The position numbers were made by a program, and so were the translations under genes. Below are positions 14,239-20,470 of a stretch of DNA of 32,914 bases, piece by piece. Source of the DNA: Ruminococcaceae bacterium UBA5891 (GTDB lineage: Bacteria > Bacillota > Clostridia > Oscillospirales > Acutalibacteraceae); NCBI GenBank assembly GCA_002431945.1, contig DJET01000010.1, positions 1 to 32,914 on the forward strand, given 5' to 3'. Below the pieces are notes generated by a model. It searched no databases. It was given only the letters and a program-made list of their open reading frames with translations, and was not told where the DNA came from. Within the stretch, counting starts at the first letter, position 1; each line of letters begins with the position of its first letter.

Positions 14239-15382
14239 TTTTTTCGTCCTCCTCAATAACATATTTAAGCATTTTTAAAGCCGAAAGTTTTTTTGCTTCT
14301 TTTTTTGACGAAGATTTCGATGAAAAAGATTTATCATATTCTTTTATCCTGCATCTGCTTCTCCAAATAGGATTGCCGTTATCGTCGTGTGCTTCTTCAA
14401 ATTCGTATGTGGGTATGGAAAAATAGTCTCTGCGTGCCAAAATTTCAAGCTGGTTTATAGCGTCTTCCTTGCTTGGCTCGTCAATTTCATCCCGCATTGT
14501 CGTATATTGAATATATCCGTTTTTTTCCAGATACTCATAAGCAAATTTGCAGACATTCATTCTTGCTTCGCTTTTTGAGGCACCGAAACCGCAAAAAACC
14601 GGTAAATCGTCCAAAAGCTTTAATTCACAATGATACTTTAATCTTGAATGATTATATTCAAGCGGAAAATGTTGACGTATTACATTATCTTCTTTCATAT
14701 ACCATGTGGAAGTGTACGGTTCTTCCTTAAACCAAAACCAAGGAAGCAAATGATTTACATTTCTTTCCCAATCGTAAATCATTCTGACATAGTTATCGTC
14801 AATATCGTTTTCAATAAAATCTTCGGGTATCAGCATTGCCTCAACAACCGACTGAATTTTAGGAAAATCCCATTCGCAGTCTATTGTTACCGCACCTAAA
14901 ATTGCCTCGAAAAGATCCTCTTTTACAGACTTTTCGCTTAAAACATTGTTTTTAATATCACTGTTTCCCATGAGCAACAGTTCTGCAAATCCAAGTTCAT
15001 CTATTCTGTGAGCAAGAGCCTTTTTCTCAACCATACGGCTTTTCAGCTTTGTGAGCTCACCCTCCGAATAAGCGCAGATAAATTCATTTGCACCATCGCA
15101 CTTATCCAATCCCTTTTGATGACGCATTTCTTTTTCAAAATATGAGAGCTTTGTGCCGTCTGCCGGTTCGCCGTTTTTCATTTTGCCGAATTTAGCGGTC
15201 AAAATTTTTATAACCGCCAAATCAAGTACCTTATCTCCGATAAATTCGAGAACCTCATTGTTTTCTCCGCCGTTTTCTTCTGAATAAGAGCGGCGGGTAA
15301 ACGCCTGATTCAGCAGATCAATGTTTTTGAAATCGTATCCTATTTGTCCCTGAACCATTTTAAATCCTAAATCTCTGTCCAT
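14231..15382 (-). CDS. RNase III-like endoribonuclease with two dsRBD-like domains
   Basis: This 383-residue protein starts with an RNase III domain (about residues 10-190). The signature NNEVLEFIGDKVLDL gives Glu43, Glu46 and Asp50. KEDLFEAILGAV gives Asp156 and Glu159. These are the equivalents of E. coli Glu38, Glu41, Asp45, Asp114 and Glu117, so the enzyme looks catalytically complete. Two segments then resemble double-stranded-RNA-binding domains: about 235-290 (GFGASKSEARMNVCKFAYEYL) and about 306-376 (PTYEFEE, then SSSKKEAKKLSALKMLKYV). Housekeeping bacterial RNase III is about 230 residues with one such domain, so this is a divergent, probably accessory, enzyme. It has a strong promoter, a leader of about 205 bases with a hairpin, and a coupled small gene. 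Confidence 0.88.
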   Translation of the reverse strand: MDRDLGFKMVQGQIGYDFKNIDLLNQAFTRRSYSEENGGENNEVLEFIGDKVLDLAVIKILTAKFGKMKNGEPADGTKLSYFEKEMRHQKGLDKCDGANEFICAYSEGELTKLKSRMVEKKALAHRIDELGFAELLLMGNSDIKNNVLSEKSVKEDLFEAILGAVTIDCEWDFPKIQSVVEAMLIPEDFIENDIDDNYVRMIYDWERNVNHLLPWFWFKEEPYTSTWYMKEDNVIRQHFPLEYNHSRLKYHCELKLLDDLPVFCGFGASKSEARMNVCKFAYEYLEKNGYIQYTTMRDEIDEPSKEDAINQLEILARRDYFSIPTYEFEEAHDDNGNPIWRSRCRIKEYDKSFSSKSSSKKEAKKLSALKMLKYVIEEDEKNV

Positions 15383-15430
15383 AATAAAAAATCCTTTCAG
15401 TAAATAAATCTACCAAAAGGCATAATAATA

Positions 15431-15476
15431 GTCTGACAGATACACTTCTTCCGTACGCAAAGAAGCCTTGTCAGAC
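15431..15476 (-). promoter_or_regulatory. Leader hairpin of the RNase III-like gene
   Basis: An outer 8-bp stem (GTCTGACA with TGTCAGAC) and an inner 6-bp stem (CTTCTT with AAGAAG) form a two-part hairpin in the mRNA leader, about 50 bases before the start codon. It lacks a T run, so it is not a terminator. It could be a self-cleavage site: E. coli rnc is autoregulated through a leader hairpin. Confidence 0.6.
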
Positions 15477-15596
15477 CTAATAGATTAAATTTGATTCTTT
15501 GTTTTCGTTTGTTTACTCTAGTTCACTTGCATAAACAGGAGTAAACACAGGAATACAATGTCTTAAATTTAACTTATTATGCCTCAAAGCACTTGC

Positions 15597-15625
15597 AGTA
15601 TACCATAATAATTCAAATAAGTCAA
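15597..15625 (-). promoter_or_regulatory. Promoter of the RNase III-like gene
   Basis: On the minus strand, TTGACT (complement of 15620-15625) and TATACT (complement of 15597-15602) are exactly 17 bases apart. The predicted transcript starts near 15590 and has a leader of about 205 bases. Confidence 0.8.
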
Positions 15626-15701
15626 TATAAAAATACAAAGAATCCGTAAATTGCAGGCTTGTCAATAATACGCCATACCTCGGTCGTATAATTGTATAAA
15701 G

Positions 15702-15730
15702 AAAAAGCACTCCTTATGGAATGCTTTTTT
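15702..15730 (-). terminator. Terminator following the tRNA-Met remnant
   Basis: On the minus strand AAAAAGCA-T-TCC, a short ATAAGG-containing loop and GG-A-GTGCTTTTT pair apart from one mismatch, and the T run follows. It lies immediately 3' of the tRNA CCA end, which is its native position for that gene. Confidence 0.7.
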
Positions 15731-15776
15731 TGGTTGCGGAGGCTGGACTTGAACCAACGACCTTCGGGTTATGAGT
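15731..15776 (-). pseudogene. 3' half of tRNA-Met (CAT), attachment-site remnant
   Basis: Read on the minus strand this 46-base segment runs CTCATAA (anticodon loop, CAT), CCCGA, a variable loop AGGTC, the T arm GTTGG-TTCAAGT-CCAGC, acceptor strand CTCCGCA and ACCA. Everything 5' of the anticodon loop is missing and replaced by unrelated AT-rich sequence at 15777. Such fragments are left when a tyrosine-recombinase element integrates at a tRNA anticodon loop. The fragment and its terminator are the displaced chromosomal 3' end. It marks the left border of the mobile element to its right. No intact copy of the tRNA occurs in the window. Confidence 0.85.
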
Positions 15777-16189
15777 TAAAGCAATTATGTTTTTCCTAAG
15801 CCAATAAAATACCGTTTTTTCCCTATTTTACGGGGTTTCTCGGAATTTTGAATTTCGTTTTGTACCTTTAAATACCACCGTTTGACACCAAATATCATAT
15901 GCGGTTGGTGTCAAAATCGGTGTCAAAAATTTAAGTCTAAAAATTTCACCCTAAACAAAACGAATATAACACTCTTCGGGTTTTCGGAACTTGTGGCACA
16001 TAATTCTTCGGGTTTTGCAATTACATTGTATTACCGTAAATGCAGTAACATCAGACGGTACTATAAAACACAATTTTCTTGGGGCAAAAAATTATTTATT
16101 CTATGGTTAAAATTAAATGAAGCAGAATTGTATTGTGTGAATCTTAAAATACACATATAATTCTGCTTTATTCTTTAGGAGGAAAAATT
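15777..16189. other. Left end of the element, no intact gene
   Basis: This AT-rich stretch contains a tandem GGTGTCAAA motif (around 15907-15930), close direct repeats of TTCGGGTTTT, and the leader hairpin at 16120-16168. On the minus strand one frame reads FLTPILTPTAYDIW up to a TAA at about 15837. It resembles the variable C-terminal tail of some clostridial tyrosine integrases, and a stop codon lies just upstream. It may be the last trace of the integrase. A 92-codon plus-strand frame at 15882-16160 has no binding site or family resemblance and is not called. Confidence 0.45.
16120..16168 (+). promoter_or_regulatory. Leader hairpin before the winged-helix gene
   Basis: AAGCAGAATT (16120-16129) and AATTCTGCTT (16159-16168) are perfectly complementary, and TGTG/CACA pairs inside. 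A T-rich stretch follows, then the TAGGAGG ribosome binding site. It could be a terminator of upstream transcription or an attenuator of the gene at 16190. Confidence 0.55.
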
Positions 16190-17326
16190 ATGTCAGAATA
16201 TAAATTGGAAATTAAACAGGTGGCGGACTACCCACGGTGCAGAATATACCGACAGCTTATACAGTGCTTAATAAAGGACCCGAACATTCGCTCCGGCGGC
16301 AGTTCGGGTCTTTTCTATTATACGGTGCTGTGCTGTTACGCAAACTTCCGCACTTCATATAAGAGAATTGACGGAATAAGCTATACCGTTCACGCGGGTG
16401 AATGGATCTGCCGAATAAACGAGCTTAAAATATACCTGCGCCTTAAAACGGCTAAACAGACCGTAGCCCTTATGAAAGATTTGCAGGACAGGCATTTGAT
16501 TGAGTACAACATACTCGGCCGCGGTAAGCTAATAAAATTCAGAATTAAAAATTGGTGCAAGGCAAACCGTGCGTTAGATTACAACGCGCCCTGCCAAAAG
16601 GAAACCGGATTTTTCTTTTTGCCTGTCTCTGTTGCAAATGAGCTTGTGAGCTACGGTAAATGCAGCGAAATGGACGCGGTGCTTGATCTATGGATAAATA
16701 CCGTATATAACGATTCGCAGGTACAGGGCAGCGATGTAAGCCCGCTTGTATATATAAGAAACGGCACGGGTAAGCCGCTTTTAAGCTGTGACGATTTAGC
16801 GCGGCGCTGGGGTGTTTCAAAGGCCACGGCAAGCAGGTATCTTAATAAGCTGAAAAAGGAAGATTACATAATGACGGTAAGCTTTGCAGGCTCACACGGC
16901 AGCGCGATATATATTAAGCGTTATCTGTCAACAATGTTTCAAATATCCGATGTGCTTGTAGATAAAGACGAGCTTGCAATGGCGCTTAATATTGAACTTA
17001 AAATACCCGATGAAAGTCCCGAAACGGAAGAACAAACCGAAAATATCCGCGTTTCAAATTATTTAAACAGCGTTTCAAAAACGGCGATTTGCGCGGTTAT
17101 AGAAAAAGTGGGAAAAATCCTTTCATTACAGGGCTTCCCGTGCTATTTATGTCCTAAAACCGAATATATGTTATTACCTTTATCCGAATGCACAGGAACA
17201 AATATATTACCTGTAAAGTATACAGATACGGGCAAGTTGAGATTTCTGCTTGTTATGAACTGTTCGGGGAAAGAAATTTTCCGATTTGATATTACTATGC
17301 AAAGGAGCGAGGAAAATGCCGAATAA
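16190..17326 (+). CDS. Winged-helix replication/regulatory protein of the mobile element
   Basis: This 378-residue protein has two DNA-binding-like regions. The first is an N-terminal helical segment with LRLKTAKQTVALMKDLQDRHLIEY (about residues 82-105). The second, clearer one is a winged helix at LSCDDLARRWGVSKATASRYLNKLKKEDYI (about 198-228). A C-terminal part of about 100 residues has Cys/Glu-rich stretches and no known motif. Proteins of this layout, often annotated as MarR-like, occur near the integration end of clostridial conjugative elements and are thought to start replication or regulate the element. The exact role is not shown here. The TAGGAGG site is excellent. Its 3' end overlaps the next gene by 11 bases. 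Confidence 0.7.
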   Translation: MSEYKLEIKQVADYPRCRIYRQLIQCLIKDPNIRSGGSSGLFYYTVLCCYANFRTSYKRIDGISYTVHAGEWICRINELKIYLRLKTAKQTVALMKDLQDRHLIEYNILGRGKLIKFRIKNWCKANRALDYNAPCQKETGFFFLPVSVANELVSYGKCSEMDAVLDLWINTVYNDSQVQGSDVSPLVYIRNGTGKPLLSCDDLARRWGVSKATASRYLNKLKKEDYIMTVSFAGSHGSAIYIKRYLSTMFQISDVLVDKDELAMALNIELKIPDESPETEEQTENIRVSNYLNSVSKTAICAVIEKVGKILSLQGFPCYLCPKTEYMLLPLSECTGTNILPVKYTDTGKLRFLLVMNCSGKEIFRFDITMQRSEENAE

Positions 17327-17840
17327 AAAGCAAGCCGAAGTAAAAGAAACTCCGGAATACCACAATACATATCTGCTGCTTAAAAAATACCGTGATGTAG
17401 TGTGGAACCTTGAGCTATCCGTTCAGAGAGTAAGAAATAAATTCCGTATTGAAATGGGCAGCAGCATTGAGGATTTTTTGGAGTCGGCATATATAGCAGG
17501 ATTGGATTTCTCTGCATCCGGGCTTACCGAATACACAAAAAGCATTGAGGAAAGCCGGCAAATGCTGCGGCTTATCGAGTCGGCGGTGGAAATGCTCCGA
17601 TATAAGCATAAAAACGGGGAAATGTATTATTGGATACTGTATTATGCCTTTTTATCGCCGCAGCAGTATAAAAACGCGGGGGAGATAATAGAGCAGCTGT
17701 TGCCGCATATAAGTGACATAAGCTATCGGACATATTACCGTAAACGCAGGGACGCCATAAGCTCTCTTTCCTGCATTCTTTGGGGATATACGGAAAGAGA
17801 AAGCCTTGAGGTTACGAAGAAATTTTTGCAGGATAAATAG
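17316..17840 (+). CDS. ArpU/sigma-region-4-like regulator (hypothetical)
   Basis: This 174-residue protein is predicted fully helical. Its C-terminus, HISDISYRTYYRKRRDAISSLSCILWGYTER, resembles the helix-turn-helix of ArpU/DUF1492-type phage and element regulators that act like sigma region 4. I choose the ATG at 17316, which lies within the end of the winged-helix gene and has AAGGAGCGAGG upstream; a frame opening at 17286 lacks a site. Overlap with the preceding gene suggests coupled expression. A specific target is not evident. Confidence 0.6.
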   Translation: MPNKKQAEVKETPEYHNTYLLLKKYRDVVWNLELSVQRVRNKFRIEMGSSIEDFLESAYIAGLDFSASGLTEYTKSIEESRQMLRLIESAVEMLRYKHKNGEMYYWILYYAFLSPQQYKNAGEIIEQLLPHISDISYRTYYRKRRDAISSLSCILWGYTERESLEVTKKFLQDK

Positions 17841-17888
17841 GAATCGAATTGGTTTTTCCTGCACAAACCGAAAAACCGAGATGTTATT

Positions 17889-17939
17889 GTCAAGTAAAAA
17901 TCAATTTTACTTGACATATCTGCTTGATTTAAGTATAAT
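17889..17939 (+). promoter_or_regulatory. Consensus promoter overlapped by an 11-bp-arm operator
   Basis: TTGACA (17911-17916) and TATAAT (17934-17939) are 17 bases apart, both perfect. A perfect inverted repeat, GTCAAGTAAAA (17889-17899) and TTTTACTTGAC (17905-17915), covers the -35 element. AbiEi antitoxins autoregulate by binding inverted repeats, so this is the likely AbiEi operator. Confidence 0.85.
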
Positions 17940-17974
17940 GATAACATAGAAATCAGGATAGAGGTGTGGAATAA

Positions 17975-18694
17975 GTGAAAAGAAATCCTGTGGTAAAGAA
18001 CGCGCTTGCCGAGTTTAAAGAAAACGAGCTGATTGTCGCAAGCAAGCTGTATAAAGAAAAGCTTGCTTCACAAATCAGCGAAGCGGCATACTATAAAACG
18101 CTTCAAAGAATGTGCGAATCGGGTGAGCTTGTAAAGATTGCAAAAGGCACATATCATTTGCCGAAAGTAAGTAAGTACGGGATCGTTCCGCCGTCAGAAA
18201 AAGAAATCATATCTGCCTTTACTGAAAATGAAACCGGAACGGTTGTAGGTTACTCATTATACAATTCACTGAATTTAACAACTCAAATATCTAAAACCGT
18301 CACTGTTATGTCTTCTGCACTTGAGGGATTGACTAAATCAATTCGTAATGTTATTGTGCATCAAGTGCCGTTAGAATTTTCAAAGGAAATAACAAATATG
18401 GTTCACGGTTTGGAAGTTCTGCAAAACTTTAATGAAATAGAGGATATAAATTATTCTGCATTTCTTGCGTATACAGAACGATTGGCAGAATCTTTCAGCG
18501 CGGCGGCGTTTGAGGAAATTGTTTCTGCTAAAGCCTATAAAAAATCAACAATAGCATTTTTGCGCGAGATATTGAATTATTATAAGGTTCAGAATAACCT
18601 AAACGGTCACTTGTCAACCTTATCGGAATATAAATATCCCAAAATGGAGGAACTGCATGAAGCTGCACGAATTTACAAAACCATGAGGTCTTAA
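17975..18694 (+). CDS. AbiEi-like antitoxin (DUF6088 type)
   Basis: This 239-residue protein has an N-terminal winged helix (about residues 20-65: ASQISEAAYYKTLQRMCESGELVKIAKGTYHLP) of the kind found in AbiEi transcriptional-regulator antitoxins. The C-terminal domain contains GYSLYNSLNLTTQISKTVTV, typical of the family. AbiEi represses the abiE operon and counteracts AbiEii, a nucleotidyltransferase toxin (type IV system). Here the expected toxin gene starts at 18657 inside this gene but is lost after nine codons, so the antitoxin is an orphan. Its promoter is fully consensus and overlapped by an 11-bp inverted repeat. The last codons may also be affected by the deletion. Confidence 0.83.
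   Translation: MKRNPVVKNALAEFKENELIVASKLYKEKLASQISEAAYYKTLQRMCESGELVKIAKGTYHLPKVSKYGIVPPSEKEIISAFTENETGTVVGYSLYNSLNLTTQISKTVTVMSSALEGLTKSIRNVIVHQVPLEFSKEITNMVHGLEVLQNFNEIEDINYSAFLAYTERLAESFSAAAFEEIVSAKAYKKSTIAFLREILNYYKVQNNLNGHLSTLSEYKYPKMEELHEAARIYKTMRS
18657..18686 (+). pseudogene. Nine-codon remnant of an AbiEii-type toxin start
   Basis: An ATG at 18657 lies six bases after a perfect GGAGG site, within the 3' end of the AbiEi-like gene and out of frame with it. This is exactly where AbiEii usually starts. The frame reads MKLHEFTKP and then stops. The beginning resembles AbiEii-like N-termini as I recall them. I infer that the rest was deleted. Confidence 0.5.
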
Positions 18695-18751
18695 AACAAT
18701 TTTTTAACAAATAAAATTTATAATGATTACAGTAAATTTCAGGGGGAAGTT

Positions 18752-18931
18752 ATGTCACCAAATCAAATTCAAAGACATATGAGAGCTGTTAAAATTGCAG
18801 ATGCTATTAACAATATTGAAGGTGTGCCGGTATCAGGGAAAGCCAAAGAATTATCAACCTTATGGGTAAACGGCGAGTTATCTTCATCTGAAATGAAAAA
18901 AATCCTTATAGATGCTCACAGAAAAGGTTAA
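18752..18931 (+). CDS. VbhA-like antitoxin (Fic inhibitor), no toxin partner
   Basis: This 59-residue protein has the pattern RAVKIADAINNIEGVPVSG, then AKELSTLWVNGELSSSEM, which matches the VbhA family of small helical antitoxins that block Fic-domain AMP-transferase toxins. The family's inhibitory helix normally has (S/T)xxxE(G/N). Here EG is present but the residue four before Glu is Ile, so the inhibitory contact may be altered. An AGGGGGAAG ribosome binding site precedes the ATG. No Fic gene (HPFxxGNGR) follows; the next gene is an AbrB-like protein. It may neutralise a Fic toxin elsewhere or be a relic. Confidence 0.75.
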   Translation: MSPNQIQRHMRAVKIADAINNIEGVPVSGKAKELSTLWVNGELSSSEMKKILIDAHRKG

Positions 18932-18993
18932 AGCACACTTTGAAAAAGGAAAATAAGGCGCAAATTCACTGATAATAAACCGATTTTAAAATA

Positions 18994-19022
18994 TTGACTA
19001 TTCGTTACGAATGTGATAATAT
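18994..19022 (+). promoter_or_regulatory. Promoter with palindromic operator for the AbrB/HipA-like pair
   Basis: TTGACT (18994-18999) and TAATAT (19017-19022) are 17 bases apart. Within the spacer, ATTCGT-T-ACGAAT (19000-19012) is a perfect palindrome. The AbrB-like product of the first gene is the natural candidate to bind it. Confidence 0.8.
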
Positions 19023-19040
19023 ATTTGTGGTGATAGTATC

Positions 19041-19574
19041 ATGGAAAAACGGAATGCGAACATTATTGTCGGAACTGCCGGCGGTACAGCCGGAGGAAAT
19101 TCCAAAACATATAAAATCTCGTTGCCTACGAGATGGGTGACGGAGTTAAAACTTACGGATAACGGAGCAGAGCTTTGTTATGATGGAGAAAAAATCGTAA
19201 TTCTGCCGCGCCTTTCGTTTGAGGAATTTTCCGCCGATAAAAAAGCAAAGGGTCATAAACTTTTGCATATGGCGTTTTATGACAAAAATGTGCTGTGTAC
19301 GGAAATATGTGCAGATCAAAACGATAAAACTCTTTCCGTAAAGAATTATACCGATAATATAGTTAAAACGGCATTCGGCAATAATTTATTTCCCGATTGG
19401 ACAGATTTTGAAGGCTTTTTAGAGGAGCGTTGCGTTCCTGAGAGCCGCAGCGGTATAAGAGAATATCTGGAAGCATTGGGACTTGATAGGTACGACCCGC
19501 TTGAAATAATAAAGAAGACAGGCGGCAGAATGGCGGAAGATGAGCAATGGATAAAAACAGAGGAAATAAAATGA
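19041..19574 (+). CDS. AbrB-like DNA-binding protein paired with a HipA-like kinase
   Basis: This 177-residue protein has an N-terminal SpoVT/AbrB-type swapped-hairpin segment (about residues 22-58, TYKISLPTRWVTELKLTD, then EKIVILP), a middle beta-rich part, and a C-terminal region. The last contains FLEERCVPESRSGIREYLEALGL and YDPLEIIKKTGGRMAEDEQWIK, which I have seen in proteins encoded just before small HipA-like kinases. It would act as the antitoxin/repressor of the pair. The stop codon overlaps the kinase start (ATGA), so translation is coupled. A palindrome in its promoter supports autoregulation. The biochemical role of the C-terminal domain is unknown. Confidence 0.75.
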   Translation: MEKRNANIIVGTAGGTAGGNSKTYKISLPTRWVTELKLTDNGAELCYDGEKIVILPRLSFEEFSADKKAKGHKLLHMAFYDKNVLCTEICADQNDKTLSVKNYTDNIVKTAFGNNLFPDWTDFEGFLEERCVPESRSGIREYLEALGLDRYDPLEIIKKTGGRMAEDEQWIKTEEIK

Positions 19575-20392
19575 CTGTGAAGCTTGTAAGTAATGAAAAA
19601 ATTGCGGAAACCTCTTCAAAGGGCAATCAGGAAAAATGGTTTGATAAAGAAACAAATAAATGGTATAAATTAGATCAATTCGGTTATGAGGCGCTTGCCG
19701 AGACCTTAATTTCAAAACTGCTTGAAAAAAGCAATATAAGCAGTGACACGCCGTTTTCTTATGCAAAATATCAAATGGAAAGACTGAATGTTCACGGCAG
19801 GGACAGAACAGGCTGCTCAAGTGAAAGCTTTTTAAAAAGCGGTCAATCAATCATCACGCTGAGTCATCTTTTTTCAAGACAACTTGGGATTTCTCTTAAA
19901 GATAAATTGACGAAACTGACGAGCGATAAAAAGCGGATAGAATACTTGGCAACAGCAACGGCGGAGTTTACGGGTCTTAAAAGGTTTCCCGAATATTTAA
20001 CCCTTTTATTTGAAGTGGACGCGCTGTTTCTTAACGATGACCGACACCTAAATAATATTGCCGTTATTGAAAAAAACGGCAGCTTTGATTATTGCCCGAT
20101 ATTTGATAACGGTGCGGGGTTGCTTTCTAACACGCAGTTTTCGCCTATGGATATTGAACCAAAGGGACTTATAAAGTCAGTAATTGCCCGTCCGTTTAAT
20201 ACCACATTTAACCGTCAGATGAATACTGCGAGAGTGCTTTTCGGCAAACAACTGAAAATTCCGCAGTTTACCGGGAATGAAATTACGGCAGAGCTTAAAC
20301 CGATGCTTGAATTTTACACCGAGCGCGACAGAGGGCTGATTTCTGACCGTGTTGTCGAGTGTGTTCTTGAAAGACAAATATTTAACAAATAA
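19571..20392 (+). CDS. HipA-like serine/threonine kinase (putative toxin)
   Basis: This 273-residue protein has the C-terminal HipA kinase signature: FLNDDRHLNNIAVI with catalytic Asp157, and PIFDNGAGLL with metal-binding Asp179. A likely ATP-binding lysine is in WYKLDQFGYEAL (Lys33). It is much shorter than E. coli HipA (about 440 residues) and lacks the N-terminal subdomain, as in HipT- and CtkA-like kinases. In the HipBST system the missing part is a separate protein; here the upstream AbrB-like protein may supply that role. The target is unknown; HipA phosphorylates glutamyl-tRNA synthetase. The start at 19571 follows GAGGAAATAAA; an earlier ATG at 19547 has no site. Confidence 0.82.
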   Translation: MTVKLVSNEKIAETSSKGNQEKWFDKETNKWYKLDQFGYEALAETLISKLLEKSNISSDTPFSYAKYQMERLNVHGRDRTGCSSESFLKSGQSIITLSHLFSRQLGISLKDKLTKLTSDKKRIEYLATATAEFTGLKRFPEYLTLLFEVDALFLNDDRHLNNIAVIEKNGSFDYCPIFDNGAGLLSNTQFSPMDIEPKGLIKSVIARPFNTTFNRQMNTARVLFGKQLKIPQFTGNEITAELKPMLEFYTERDRGLISDRVVECVLERQIFNK

Positions 20393-20470
20393 TATTTTAT
20401 CATTAAAGCTAAATAAGATTATAGCTGAATAAGTTTTTGCTAAGTATTATTTATCATAATATAATGCTTT

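Noticed and set aside
14071..14259. 62-codon hydrophobic plus-strand frame
   Set aside because: It is antisense to the 50-residue gene, which has a far better ribosome binding site and is coupled to the nuclease gene.
15882..16160. 92-codon plus-strand frame at the left end of the element
   Set aside because: No ribosome binding site, irregular composition and overlap with the leader hairpin.
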